64,000 nucleotides of DNA from Cyclobacteriaceae bacterium (GTDB taxonomy: Bacteria > Bacteroidota > Bacteroidia > Cytophagales > Cyclobacteriaceae): NCBI GenBank assembly GCA_019638395.1, contig JAHBTX010000003.1, forward strand, positions 434,001 through 498,000, read 5' to 3'. Under the pieces are notes generated by a model. The model was not told where the DNA came from. It did no database searches and saw only the letters and a list, made by a program, of their open reading frames with translations. The translations under genes were made by a program, and so were the position numbers. Below, piece after piece: positions 28,649 through 37,539 of this stretch. Positions within the stretch are counted from its first letter, which is position 1. Each line of letters opens with the position of its first letter.

Positions 28649-29077
28649 TTAGAGCGAGATTTTAGTGGCAAGCCGGTTAAGCAATTTCCATTCCTTACCA
28701 ACTCTAACATATACTTCGGTGTAAAATAAACTCAGATTAAACTCCGATTTATCGGGCATGAGGCCTCTAAAGTACCCCTTGCCGGAAACAACAGCCGTAT
28801 TTTGATGGACCGTTACCGAGGATTCAACCACCTCGATACTGGTATAGTTTAACTTATCACTCACAAGATCATCAACTACTTCTTTTTTAGTTTGCACCCA
28901 GCCATTGGAATGAATGTAGTGTGCCTGATCGTGCATGAGCCAATTAAGCGAATCCAGCTTTTTTTGGATTAGCCAGGTAAATTTTTTCCGATGTAATTGA
29001 TCAACAATTGTTTCATTCTTTTGTCCAAACGAAACAAAGCCGATCAGGACAAAGCAAGCCGATATGAATACTTTCAT
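28649..29077 (-). CDS. Secreted NTF2-like (SnoaL/DUF4440-type) protein
   Basis: This 142-residue protein has a signal peptide (MKVFISACFVLIGFVSFGQ) and then an NTF2-like cone fold: a helix KFTWLIQKKLDSLNWLM, the DHAHY-like motif HDQAHYIHSNG, then KEVVDDLVSDKLNY and strands ending EWKLLNRLATKI. DUF4440 members are small ligand-binding or enzymatic domains of unclear role. It starts 3 bp after the GH16 stop on the same strand and is therefore probably co-transcribed with it. Confidence 0.8.
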   Translation of the reverse strand: MKVFISACFVLIGFVSFGQKNETIVDQLHRKKFTWLIQKKLDSLNWLMHDQAHYIHSNGWVQTKKEVVDDLVSDKLNYTSIEVVESSVTVHQNTAVVSGKGYFRGLMPDKSEFNLSLFYTEVYVRVGKEWKLLNRLATKISL

Positions 29078-29080
29078 TTT

Positions 29081-29863
29081 TTATTGATAAACTCTTACAT
29101 AATCTATTTCCATGCGTTGTGGCCAGATGGAGCTGTCAATTCCTTCTTTGCCGCCCCAGTTTCCGCCTACAGCAATATTCATTATCAAATGAAATTTCTG
29201 ATCGAACGGCCAGCCATTAAAATCATCTTGTCTATCGCGTTTTACGGTATGGTATAGGTTATCATCCACAAAAAAATCAATCTGGTCTTTTGTCCAATCG
29301 ATTGTGTAAACATGAAATTGATCCATCGCATCGGGTATGGTTATTTTTCCTTCTTTCTGAGTTTGCTTGATGTGGTTATATTTTTCGGTGTGAATGGTGC
29401 CATGAATTACACCCGGATCGTAGCCTACGTGTTCCATTATATCAATTTCACCACTGGCGGGCCAGCCGCCATATTTCCAATCAGTTGAAAGCATCCAGAT
29501 GGCAGGCCACGTGCCTTTTCCTTTCGGCAGTTTAGCCCGTACTTCCACTCGCCCGTAAAGCCAATCGCCTTTATGCTTGCTTACAATACGGGTGGAGGTA
29601 TAAGCTTTTCCGCCAAGCGAATCCTGATGTGCTTCAATAACCAGGTTACCATTTTCTACCCGCACATTTTTGCTATCGGAAGTGTAATACTGGGCTTCGT
29701 TATTGCCCCAGCCGCACACATGGGGGCAACCATCGCCCAGATCGTAATTCCATTTGGTGGTATCGGGTTTACCCGTATAAACAAACTCATCAGACCATAC
29801 TGGTTTTTTTTCACAGGCTGCCAGGTAAATGATAATGGAACAGAGCAAGAGGGGGCGCTTCAT
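29081..29863 (-). CDS. GH16 family beta-glucanase, lipoprotein (laminarinase-like)
   Basis: This 260-residue enzyme has a lipoprotein signal (LAAC, Cys17) and a GH16 jelly-roll. The catalytic E-x-D-x-x-E motif is GEIDIMEHVG, with nucleophile Glu139, Asp141 and acid/base Glu144. Other family landmarks are WNYDLGDGCPHVCGWGNNEAQYY, GTWPAIWML, DFHVYTIDWT-like QFHVYTIDWTKDQI and NIAVGGNWGG. This subgroup hydrolyses beta-1,3 or mixed beta-1,3/1,4-glucans such as laminarin. It would sit on the outer membrane. No TonB-dependent receptor or SusD lies nearby, so it is not in a classical polysaccharide utilisation locus. Confidence 0.95.
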   Translation of the reverse strand: MKRPLLLCSIIIYLAACEKKPVWSDEFVYTGKPDTTKWNYDLGDGCPHVCGWGNNEAQYYTSDSKNVRVENGNLVIEAHQDSLGGKAYTSTRIVSKHKGDWLYGRVEVRAKLPKGKGTWPAIWMLSTDWKYGGWPASGEIDIMEHVGYDPGVIHGTIHTEKYNHIKQTQKEGKITIPDAMDQFHVYTIDWTKDQIDFFVDDNLYHTVKRDRQDDFNGWPFDQKFHLIMNIAVGGNWGGKEGIDSSIWPQRMEIDYVRVYQ

Positions 29864-29949
29864 GGTTTAAAACGTTTTCGATAAAATTAGAAAATTCCTG
29901 TAACCAATTTCACTACCTTAAGTTTTGCTGTATAAGAACCTGAAAAACT

Positions 29950-30516
29950 TTGAAACCACTTTCGGATAATGCCTTAATGCTTAAGGTAAAAAATGGCGAC
30001 CTAGATAAACTAGGGCAGCTTTTTGAACGCTATAAAAAACCGTTGTATGGTTTTTTCTATGGGCTTACCCGCCAGCAGGATGCGAGCGAAGATTTGATAC
30101 AGAACACCTTCTTTCGAATTCTGAAGTACCGGCATCTGTTTCGCGAGCAGGCCGAGAGCAACGGGGGCGAGTTTAGGGCCTGGATGTTTCACATTGCGCG
30201 TAATGTGCATTACGACCAGCATCGCAAAAAGAAGTTAGTAAGTGATGATTTGGAAAACTGGAAAGATAGGGTAGGCCATACCGAAAATAAGGCAAGCGAA
30301 ATGCAACAGTCTGAAGAATTACAACTGCTTGCTGTTGCGATGGATAAGCTGCCTTTGGAGAAGCGGGAAATAATTTTGTTGAGCAAGTACGAAGATATGA
30401 AGTATAGCGAGATTGGTGAAGTGTTGGGCTGCTCGGAAGGTGCTGTAAAAGTTAAAGTATTCAGAGCATTACAGGAGTTGAAGGTGATCTACAAACAATT
30501 GGAGCGTATAAACTAA
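29950..30516 (+). CDS. ECF-type RNA polymerase sigma factor
   Basis: This 188-residue protein has region 2 (LGQLFERYKKPLYGFFYGLTRQQDASEDLIQNTFFRILKYR, seen in parts) and region 4 (MDKLPLEKREIILLSKYEDMKYSEIGEVLGCSEGAVKVKVFRAL, helix-turn-helix in parts). TTG at 29950 is the earliest in-frame start, preceded by a stop; an ATG at 29977 is possible. It starts a four-gene operon with an anti-sigma-like membrane protein 5 bp downstream. Confidence 0.93.
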   Translation: MKPLSDNALMLKVKNGDLDKLGQLFERYKKPLYGFFYGLTRQQDASEDLIQNTFFRILKYRHLFREQAESNGGEFRAWMFHIARNVHYDQHRKKKLVSDDLENWKDRVGHTENKASEMQQSEELQLLAVAMDKLPLEKREIILLSKYEDMKYSEIGEVLGCSEGAVKVKVFRALQELKVIYKQLERIN

Positions 30517-30521
30517 GTACT

Positions 30522-31283
30522 ATGGAAAGCAAAGCAATACAAGACCTGATAGCAAAGTATAACGAAGGACTGGCCGATCCTTCGGAAGTGCAGTTGCTGG
30601 AACAATTGATTGAAGCAGGTAAAGTTCATCTTACTCAACTTACCGACTTAGACCATTTGCATAACCAGGTAATTCAATTGGAAAGTATGCAGCCCGATAT
30701 ATTGGTGGGTGATCGGTTTTACAAGATGCTTGCTGCCGAAAAGCAACCTCAAAAAGCAGCGCCTGTTCTTCTCTTATATCAGCGCATGGCAATTGCTGCC
30801 GGGTTGCTGGTGTGTGGATTTATGCTAGGCTACCTGCTGCAAAGTCCTTCGGGTAAAGAAGAGGTTATACAATTAACGGAACAGGTAAGTGATCTGAAAG
30901 AAATGATGATGCTTTCGCTGCTCGAGAAAGAATCGGCTACCCAGCGCTTAAAAGCTGTTAGCCTTACCAGCGAAATGGAACAGGTGAGCGATAAAGTAAC
31001 AGATGCATTGTTTGTTACGCTTAACAACGATGAGAACGTAAACGTGCGGCTGGCTGCCCTGGAAGCACTTAAACCTTATGTAAAGAGTGATAAGGTGCGA
31101 AGTGGGCTGATTGCAGCTATTTCAAAACAAGATTCGCCTTTGGTGCAGGTGGCCTTGGCCGATTTGATGGTGAAAATTCAGGAGAAAAAATCGGTAGAAG
31201 CATTAAGGCAAATCCTGGAAAAAGATGACACTCCTAAAGAAGTGAAATCAAAAATCTCGGAAAGTATTGAAGTGTTGATCTAA
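30522..31283 (+). CDS. Putative anti-sigma factor with HEAT-like repeats
   Basis: This 253-residue single-pass protein has an N-terminal cytoplasmic domain (about 1-85, helical), one transmembrane helix (MAIAAGLLVCGFMLGYLL, about 89-106) and a C-terminal part of HEAT-like repeats (VNVRLAALEALKPYVKSDKV, PLVQVALADLMVKIQEKKS). The position directly after an ECF sigma gene and the topology indicate an anti-sigma factor. The repeats on the periplasmic side would sense a protein partner. No zinc-binding HxxxCxxC motif is present. Confidence 0.75.
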   Translation: MESKAIQDLIAKYNEGLADPSEVQLLEQLIEAGKVHLTQLTDLDHLHNQVIQLESMQPDILVGDRFYKMLAAEKQPQKAAPVLLLYQRMAIAAGLLVCGFMLGYLLQSPSGKEEVIQLTEQVSDLKEMMMLSLLEKESATQRLKAVSLTSEMEQVSDKVTDALFVTLNNDENVNVRLAALEALKPYVKSDKVRSGLIAAISKQDSPLVQVALADLMVKIQEKKSVEALRQILEKDDTPKEVKSKISESIEVLI

Positions 31284-31294
31284 AAAAAACATGT

Positions 31295-32182
31295 ATGCGA
31301 TTGCTTGTAACAATAGGATTGATGTTGGTGGCAGGTTTAGGTATAAGCCAAACGTTTAGCGAAAAAATTACCCGCGAATATAGCTTCGAAAAGAAATCAG
31401 GTGAAAATGCAGTGCTGATAGCGAACATCAGTGGTAACATAACCATAGCCGCTTACGATGGCGATAAAATTCTGCTGGAAGTAACCCGCACCATAAAGGG
31501 TAAAACGGCTGAACGGCTGGAGGCCGGGAAACAAATAACCATGGGTGTAATTGATTTGGCCGATACCCTGATTTTCTACACCGAAGGGTTGTGTAGTAAG
31601 TTTGGCCGTAAACAAAACCACAAAAATAACTGGAGCCATACAAGAGGCTGGGGCTACGATTGGAATGGACGCGACCCAGATGATTGCCGCGAAAAAGTGG
31701 AATACACCTTAGACTATATTGTACGCGTTCCAAAAGGCACAAACCTGATTGTAAGTACCATTAACAACGGAAACATTAAGATAGATGACGTTGCAGGTGG
31801 TATTGAAGCTCACAACATTAATGGAGCAATTGCTTTAAATGGAATTTCGAATGCAGCGGTAGCGCACACCATTAACGGAAATGTAGAGATTTCATATGCT
31901 AAAAATCCACCCCAGGCCTGCAGGTTTTATACTTTGAGTGGCGATATCCACGCCTGGTTTCAAAAAGGTTTGCAAGCCGAGTTAAGTTTTGAAAGTTTTA
32001 ACGGGCAATTTTTTACGAATGTAGCAAGCCTGCAGGCTATGCCCGTGGTAGTTAAAAAAGAAGAATCTAAAGAAGGGTTAAAGTTTAAAATAAAAGGAAA
32101 TCAATTTAAAATCGGAACGGGTGGTGTGCCCCTCAATTTCGAAACCTTCAATGGAAATGTTTATTTAAAAGAAAAGAGTTAG
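31295..32182 (+). CDS. Secreted DUF4097-like beta-helical protein
   Basis: This 295-residue protein has a signal peptide (to about GISQ, 20) and a beta-solenoid of DUF4097 type: ANISGNITIAAYDGDKILLEV, NLIVSTINNGNIKIDDV and INGAIALNGIS (seen in parts). It starts 11 bp after the anti-sigma gene, so it belongs to the sigma operon. DUF4097 proteins are envelope proteins of unknown function, often with anti-sigma genes. The insert around residues 105-135 rich in N, H and W is unusual. Confidence 0.8.
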   Translation: MRLLVTIGLMLVAGLGISQTFSEKITREYSFEKKSGENAVLIANISGNITIAAYDGDKILLEVTRTIKGKTAERLEAGKQITMGVIDLADTLIFYTEGLCSKFGRKQNHKNNWSHTRGWGYDWNGRDPDDCREKVEYTLDYIVRVPKGTNLIVSTINNGNIKIDDVAGGIEAHNINGAIALNGISNAAVAHTINGNVEISYAKNPPQACRFYTLSGDIHAWFQKGLQAELSFESFNGQFFTNVASLQAMPVVVKKEESKEGLKFKIKGNQFKIGTGGVPLNFETFNGNVYLKEKS

Positions 32183-32203
32183 AAACAATTAAAAGACTTG
32201 AAA

Positions 32204-33007
32204 ATGAAAAAGCAACTATTTATAACGATTGTATTATGCGCTGTAGCATTGACCTTGTTTGGCCAAAATAACGGTGAGTTTCCGGTTCCGCTAAGCGATC
32301 CGGCTAAACGTGGTAAGCTAAGAGCCCATTTGAATTATGGTTCCATTACCGTTAAAGGTACGGCTCGTAAAGATGTACTCGTTAAATATTCAGGTAAGGA
32401 TGAAGATTCCAAAAAACCAAAAGAAAGTTCGGATGGATTAAAGCGCATCAGTGGCAGTTCACTAAACCTTGAAGTTTCAGAAAACAATAACGAGGTAAAA
32501 ATACAATCGGGCTCGTGGAATGTTAAAATGAATTTAGAGATTGAAGTGCCGGCTGGTTTTGATCTGAAAGTAAGTTCGTACAACGATGGTGATATTTACA
32601 TAACCAACATTCAGGGCGAAGTAGAAATAACAACCTATAATGGTGAAATAAAAGCAGATGGAATATCGGGTTCGGTAGTAGCCAATACGTACAATGGCGA
32701 TATACGGTTAGGATTTGATAAGGTTTCCAGTGTGCCAATGTCGTACACAACCTACAATGGCGATGTAGATCTTACCTTTCCGGCTTCTGTAAAAACAACG
32801 CTAAAGATGAAAACCCAACGCGGTGAAATTTTAAGCGCCTTTGATATGAATGTAATCCGGAACGAACCCGTGCAAAAGAAAGAAGCCGGCAGCGGAAATT
32901 TTAAAGTAGTGCTGGATGAGTGGGTAAAGGCAGAGATTGGTGGTGGCGGCCCTGAAATTTCGATGCGTACCTACAATGGCGATATAAAGATCAGGAAAAA
33001 AGGATAG
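32204..33007 (+). CDS. Secreted DUF4097-like protein with YNGD repeats
   Basis: The ATG at 32204 gives a clean signal peptide (MKKQLFITIVLCAVALTLFGQ); a TTG at 32198 adds two residues. The 267-residue protein has a DUF4097-like solenoid with four turns marked by TYNGE or TYNGD (TTYNGEIKADG, NTYNGDIRLGF, TTYNGDVDLTF, RTYNGDIKIRK). It is 21 bp from the related upstream gene, so the pair looks like an old tandem duplication. It is the last gene of the sigma operon. Confidence 0.82.
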   Translation: MKKQLFITIVLCAVALTLFGQNNGEFPVPLSDPAKRGKLRAHLNYGSITVKGTARKDVLVKYSGKDEDSKKPKESSDGLKRISGSSLNLEVSENNNEVKIQSGSWNVKMNLEIEVPAGFDLKVSSYNDGDIYITNIQGEVEITTYNGEIKADGISGSVVANTYNGDIRLGFDKVSSVPMSYTTYNGDVDLTFPASVKTTLKMKTQRGEILSAFDMNVIRNEPVQKKEAGSGNFKVVLDEWVKAEIGGGGPEISMRTYNGDIKIRKKG

Positions 33008-33026
33008 AGATTTTTACCCTTAAGCG

Positions 33027-33059
33027 AATGCCTTGGCAAAAATGAATGGCCAGGGCATT
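33027..33059. terminator. Bidirectional terminator between convergent genes
   Basis: Arms 33027-33037 and 33049-33059 form an 11-bp stem with one G-T pair, with T- or A-rich flanks. It lies between the stop of the DUF4097 gene (33007) and that of the convergent DUF2214 gene (33074). Confidence 0.75.
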
Positions 33060-33073
33060 TTTGATTTTAAACC

Positions 33074-33523
33074 TTAGTTGCCAAAGAAACCAACTCCGCG
33101 CGACAATAGTCCGGCTAATAATGGAATTATGAATAGCAACAGTAACTCCAGTCTTATCATCATAAAAACTGACTTGGGAATGTTCACCCATTCATCGGGG
33201 TTTCCTTTACGATTCTTTAGAAAAAATATAGTTGGGTAGATCGATAAAAGCCCTACTACGATAAATAGTGTTAATTTGGTATGGAAGATCCAGTTTTTAC
33301 TGTAGAACACAGCTGGTTTACCAAATTCGCCTAACCAAAGGGTAAGGCCGGCACTCAATAGTGTAATGGCTGCTAATCCATATACAGCATCAATGCGTGC
33401 AATTTTTGCAATAGCTTTGCGGGTAAGTTCTTTTTGCAATAACATGTGTTCCGATACGAGCGATCCGACAATTGCAAAAATGCTGATGAAGTGAATGTAG
33501 CGAAGGAATAATTCGGTAGTCAT
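33074..33523 (-). CDS. DUF2214-family inner membrane protein
   Basis: This 149-residue protein has four transmembrane helices. MTTELFLRYIHFISIFAIVG, then YGLAAITLLSAGLTLWLGEFGK and FYSKNWIFHTKLTLFI match DUF2214 proteins, which often carry conserved His (RYIHF, HTKL) reminiscent of heme- or copper-handling membrane proteins. Function unknown. It is the last gene of the arg-led transcription unit, 2 bp after the nuclease. Confidence 0.8.
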   Translation of the reverse strand: MTTELFLRYIHFISIFAIVGSLVSEHMLLQKELTRKAIAKIARIDAVYGLAAITLLSAGLTLWLGEFGKPAVFYSKNWIFHTKLTLFIVVGLLSIYPTIFFLKNRKGNPDEWVNIPKSVFMMIRLELLLLFIIPLLAGLLSRGVGFFGN

Positions 33524-33525
33524 AG

Positions 33526-34560
33526 TTAGTTGGGTAAAATGTAATAACCGTATGTGGGGAAGTGATCGGATATTTTCATGGTTTTGTCAACATCGTATTT
33601 TTGTAACTTAAATTCACGACTGAAAAACTGGTGGTCGATCCGGAGAAAGTAAGGCTTTTGATTTAATGTAAAACCGAAACCGCTTCCTCTTTCTTCAAAC
33701 GCATTGGTTAACTCACGCCTCATGCGTGAATAAACATAGCTATACGGGGTTTCATTAAAATCGCCACACACTAAATACGGATAAGGCGATGTTTTCATGT
33801 GATCAACCAATCTGTTTATCTGTTTGCTTCTGTTAACCGATCCGGTTTTTAGTTGCTGAAATAAATAATGGATCTTATGAAGCCAACCAGTAGGACGGGC
33901 TGTAAGTTTCATAGAAGACAGATGAACATTATAAACCCGAATAATTTTTTCACCATATTTTAAATCGGCAAAAATGGCTGCATTCAGACTTTGCGGATCG
34001 TGCCACACTACTCCGGAATTAATAAATTCATAAGTAGAAAAAATTGCCAGTCCCGGATTGTGCTGCCGATCATCAATTTCAGCTACAAAAGTATATCCTT
34101 CGTAGCCCGCTGCACGCAACTTGCCGGTTACATCCAGGCCTTCCCATGTTGGGTTTGTACTGTACTCCTGAATGCATTTAATGGCAGACGAATCGGTAGC
34201 TATCCAGTTAATCAGTTCAGTCGAAAATTGATCATACACATGCGGCATCCGAAAAAGCTTGGCATTAAAACTAAGTACGCGAACTGTATTAGTTAATTTT
34301 TTAGAGTTGTTATACCGCAGTGTACGCATTAAATACGGAGCCCCCAGTAAAAAAAATAAAAACCATATAAATGCAGTTAGCCTTTTATTGATAAGTGCCA
34401 GTGTTAGTAAAATCAGGTTCAGGCAAATGATAAGCGGAAACCCATAACTTAAAAAAGCAGCTGGCCAGAAAACATGAGGCGGAATCTGAAGACTGATGTA
34501 ACAGCATACGTTCAATAGTACAATCGAATAAATAAATATGTTTCGTTTGGTGAAACGCAT
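33526..34560 (-). CDS. Endonuclease/exonuclease/phosphatase (EEP) family membrane protein
   Basis: Residues 1-85 hold three hydrophobic helices. Residues about 90-340 are an EEP domain with the full set of motifs: LSFNAKLF, IKCIQEYS (metal Glu), VYNVHLSS, VCGDFNETP, RIDHQFF and the terminal SDHFP (catalytic His). The family includes nucleases, phosphodiesterases and sphingomyelinase-like enzymes. The domain probably faces the periplasm. Substrate unknown. Confidence 0.9.
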   Translation of the reverse strand: MRFTKRNIFIYSIVLLNVCCYISLQIPPHVFWPAAFLSYGFPLIICLNLILLTLALINKRLTAFIWFLFFLLGAPYLMRTLRYNNSKKLTNTVRVLSFNAKLFRMPHVYDQFSTELINWIATDSSAIKCIQEYSTNPTWEGLDVTGKLRAAGYEGYTFVAEIDDRQHNPGLAIFSTYEFINSGVVWHDPQSLNAAIFADLKYGEKIIRVYNVHLSSMKLTARPTGWLHKIHYLFQQLKTGSVNRSKQINRLVDHMKTSPYPYLVCGDFNETPYSYVYSRMRRELTNAFEERGSGFGFTLNQKPYFLRIDHQFFSREFKLQKYDVDKTMKISDHFPTYGYYILPN

Positions 34561-34564
34561 AGCA

Positions 34565-35809
34565 TTAAGGTGAGGAATGGTGTGCTAACGCCTGCAACCG
34601 CTGCAACAAAGGCGGATGGGAATAATGAAAGAACACATACCACGGGTGTGGATAGAGATTGCTCAAGGTATCGACCGAAAGTTTTTTTAACGCATGGGCA
34701 AGAGCTGTACCGTTAAATGTTTCGCGCGCATAGGCATCGGCTTCAAATTCGTTTTTCCGGCTGAGCAAACTCATTAACAATCCGGTTATACCCGAGATAG
34801 GGGAGAAAAGAATTCCAAAGGCGATAAGATTAAGGTGAATGGCCGGTTGCGATCCGCCCAACGCTAACGCTAGGTTTGGATTAAAAATCATTTTTGAAAG
34901 CACAAACAAGATGAAAAATACCTGGATAATCGAGATGAGGTAACTCCAGATGATGTGTTTCTTTTTGAAGTGCCCCACTTCATGTGCTAATACGGCCACC
35001 AGTTCATCGGTAGTGTGGTTGTTTATTAATGTATCGTATAATACAATCTTTTTCTTTTTGCCGATACCGGAAAAAAATGCATTGGCTTTGGCCGATCGTT
35101 TTGAGCCATCCATCACAAAAATATTATCCAACGGAAAGTTTACCTTGTTTGCATAGCCTTCAATGGCTGTTTTAAGTTCGCCATCTGCCAATGGCGTAAG
35201 CTTGTTGAACAGGGGTAGAATTAGCGAAGTATAAAACATGTTCACAAACAAAATAAATCCGGCAGCTATCATCCCAAACCAAATCCAAAAGTCGGGACCA
35301 ATTGTGTTTACAAGATAGATTAAGAGCGATAATAAGCCACCACCAACAAGGGCCCCTAATAAGTAACCTTTAAGCTTATCGGTAACAAAGATTTTGGGTG
35401 TTGTTTTGTTGAAGCCAAATTTTTCTTCTATTACAAACGTGCTATACCATTGAAATGGAATAGTTAATAGATCGGATGCAATCAAGATTACCCCAAAGAA
35501 AGTTAGGGCGAGCAGGATTTCATTGGCAATTATCGGTCGTAACAGCCCATCAATCCAACCAAAGCCACCAAATGCCAACATTGTAAGGGAAAGTAAAAAA
35601 CTAAAACCCGAGGTAAAGAATGAAAACCGGGCCTGAACTTTTTGGTAGTCTAATGATTTTAAATATTTGTCTTGATCGTAGAATGATACTATCTCTGCCG
35701 GAATCTCTTTACGGATCGCTTTTAGATTTAAGAAGTCCAGCAATTGATCAAACAGATAACTTATTACAACTATTGCAATAATAAGAGCTAATGTAACATC
35801 CGGTTTCAT
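34565..35809 (-). CDS. M48 family metalloprotease (Ste24/CAAX-protease-like)
   Basis: This 414-residue polytopic protein has HEVGH (276-280, zinc ligands and catalytic Glu), the third ligand in EFEADAYA (about 353), and the Ste24 motif NAFFSGIGKKKKIVLYDTL. FHYSHPPLLQRLQAL near the end is typical of the M48A group. Bacterial members probably act in membrane protein quality control rather than prenyl-protein processing. Its ATG overlaps the argH stop by 4 bp, which shows co-translation with the arginine operon. Confidence 0.95.
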   Translation of the reverse strand: MKPDVTLALIIAIVVISYLFDQLLDFLNLKAIRKEIPAEIVSFYDQDKYLKSLDYQKVQARFSFFTSGFSFLLSLTMLAFGGFGWIDGLLRPIIANEILLALTFFGVILIASDLLTIPFQWYSTFVIEEKFGFNKTTPKIFVTDKLKGYLLGALVGGGLLSLLIYLVNTIGPDFWIWFGMIAAGFILFVNMFYTSLILPLFNKLTPLADGELKTAIEGYANKVNFPLDNIFVMDGSKRSAKANAFFSGIGKKKKIVLYDTLINNHTTDELVAVLAHEVGHFKKKHIIWSYLISIIQVFFILFVLSKMIFNPNLALALGGSQPAIHLNLIAFGILFSPISGITGLLMSLLSRKNEFEADAYARETFNGTALAHALKKLSVDTLSNLYPHPWYVFFHYSHPPLLQRLQALAHHSSP

Positions 35810-37137
35810 CGCACAAGGGTTTCAAGGGCACGATTAACTTTTTCAAAGTTGAATTTTGAAAGGGTGGCTTCAAACAACTTTTTAATTTGCTCGTTCATCA
35901 GGTTACCGATGCTTCCTTCGTGAGTGTGGTTAACTTCGGTCGAGTAGCTGAAGTTTCCTTGTTCAATATCAAGCCCAATTTTTTTGTAGGCATCGCGGAA
36001 GGGCATGCCACTCAACACAAGTTTATTTACTTCTTCCACGCTAAAGAGGTATTTATATTTTTCGTCAGTAAGAATATTCGCTTTTACTTCTATAGCTGAA
36101 AGCATGAGGTGCGTCATCCGCAAGCAATCTTTTAAAGATTGAATGGCCGGAAAAAGTTTTTCTTTTAATAACTGCAAATCGCGGTGGTAGCCCGAAGGAA
36201 GATTGGTGGTCAGCAATGCTATTTCATTTGGCAAAGCTTGCAGACTATTACACTTAGCCCGAATCAACTCAAACACATCCGGATTTTTTTTATGCGGCAT
36301 AATGCTGGAGCCAGTGGTCAATTCATCCGGGAAGGAAATGAAGCCAAAGTTCTGGTTCAGAAACAGCGTACAATCCATAGCCAGCTTACCAAGCGTAGTG
36401 GCTACGTTGCTCATAGCTTGTGCCATAATGCGTTCTGTCTTGCCGCGCCCCATTTGTGCATATACAACATTATAGTTCAGGTCATCAAAACCTAAAAGGT
36501 GTGTAGTGAGTGTACGATTGAGTGGAAAAGACGAACCATAACCAGCTGCGGATCCTAACGGGTTTTTATTCACCACTTGATACGTTGCATGAAGTGTGAT
36601 GGTATCGTCCGCTAAACTTTCTGCATATGCACCTAACCATAAACCAAACGAAGAAGGCATGGCTACCTGTAAATGTGTATAGCCAGGCAATAGTTTGTCT
36701 TTGTGTTTTTCACTTTGTGCGATTAATAATTCGAAGACTTGTTGAATGGCAAATGCAAGTTGTTCTATTTCGTGGCGCAGGTATAATTTTACATCAACCA
36801 ATACCTGATCGTTACGGGAGCGACCGCTGTGAATTTTTTTTCCCACATCTCCCAATTTGCGGGTTAGCAATAATTCTACTTGCGAATGAATATCTTCAAC
36901 ACCGGTTTCAATTTCAAATTTGCCCGTTTGGATTTCTTTGTAAATCGATTTTAGTTCTTTACTCAGCGTGTCCAGTTCTGGTTTAGTCAGCAGTCCGATT
37001 GTTTGGAGCATGGTAATGTGGGCAAGAGAGCCAATCACATCAAATGGAGCAAGATGTAAATCCAATATATTGTCCTGGCCGGTGGTAAAATCGGTAACAG
37101 TTTTGAGTGATTCCTTGTCTTTGCTCCAGAGTTTCAT
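35806..37137 (-). CDS. argH: Argininosuccinate lyase
   Basis: This 443-residue enzyme splits argininosuccinate into arginine and fumarate. It shows the fumarase/aspartase superfamily signature GSSIMPHKKNPD, HSGRSRNDQV and PGYTHLQVAMP (catalytic His). It is slightly shorter than the usual 455-460 residues, as common in Bacteroidota. It lies at the downstream end of the arg cluster, beyond the inserted toxin-antitoxin pair. Confidence 0.97.
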   Translation of the reverse strand: MKLWSKDKESLKTVTDFTTGQDNILDLHLAPFDVIGSLAHITMLQTIGLLTKPELDTLSKELKSIYKEIQTGKFEIETGVEDIHSQVELLLTRKLGDVGKKIHSGRSRNDQVLVDVKLYLRHEIEQLAFAIQQVFELLIAQSEKHKDKLLPGYTHLQVAMPSSFGLWLGAYAESLADDTITLHATYQVVNKNPLGSAAGYGSSFPLNRTLTTHLLGFDDLNYNVVYAQMGRGKTERIMAQAMSNVATTLGKLAMDCTLFLNQNFGFISFPDELTTGSSIMPHKKNPDVFELIRAKCNSLQALPNEIALLTTNLPSGYHRDLQLLKEKLFPAIQSLKDCLRMTHLMLSAIEVKANILTDEKYKYLFSVEEVNKLVLSGMPFRDAYKKIGLDIEQGNFSYSTEVNHTHEGSIGNLMNEQIKKLFEATLSKFNFEKVNRALETLVR

Positions 37138-37167
37138 GGTAGAAAGGTGTTGAGTATCTAATGTCGA

Positions 37168-37539
37168 TTAGCGGCTATAATACAGTACACTAACCTCGGT
37201 AATCTTGATTAAATCTTTATCGGCTGTGATTAATGGTAAATCTAGATGAATAGCTGTAGCTAATATTAATGAATCAGGTAATTTGAGTTTATGCTTTTTA
37301 CTAAGCGAAATAACGTTTTCCTTAATTTCCTGATTGATATCTATAATGGTACTTTGGGCCAGAAAATTCTCAATCTTAACCATTTGCCTGGTGGACAGGG
37401 CTGAATACCGCAATAATTCTAATTGCGATATGAATGAAACAAAGAGCGTTTTTTTATGAAGTATATTCGCAAGAGTGCGGTCTCCAGAAAGGAAATAAAT
37501 TATAATATTGGTGTCTAACAATAGTTTATTGCCATTCAT
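37168..37539 (-). CDS. PIN-domain toxin (VapC-like RNase)
   Basis: This 123-residue PIN protein has the acidic residues of the family: LLLDTNIIIYFLSGD (first Asp), SQLELLRYS (Glu), PDSLILATAI (Asp) and LITADKDL (Asp). Such toxins are Mg-dependent RNases. The start overlaps the end of the preceding small gene by 14 bp, the usual arrangement for antitoxin-toxin pairs. The module is inserted between argE and argH on the same strand. Confidence 0.9.
   Translation of the reverse strand: MNGNKLLLDTNIIIYFLSGDRTLANILHKKTLFVSFISQLELLRYSALSTRQMVKIENFLAQSTIIDINQEIKENVISLSKKHKLKLPDSLILATAIHLDLPLITADKDLIKITEVSVLYYSR

Noticed and set aside
28622..28655. Terminator between the convergent genes ending at 28629 and 28649
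   Set aside because: Only a 6-bp ctaatc/gattag pair with a long loop and no T-run is visible; too weak.
29081..29863. Polysaccharide utilisation locus around the GH16 glucanase
   Set aside because: No SusC/SusD pair or further glycoside hydrolase is adjacent; the gene stands with a single NTF2-like protein.
36627..36986. 119-codon ORF antisense to argH
   Set aside because: argH is certain on the other strand; shadow frame.
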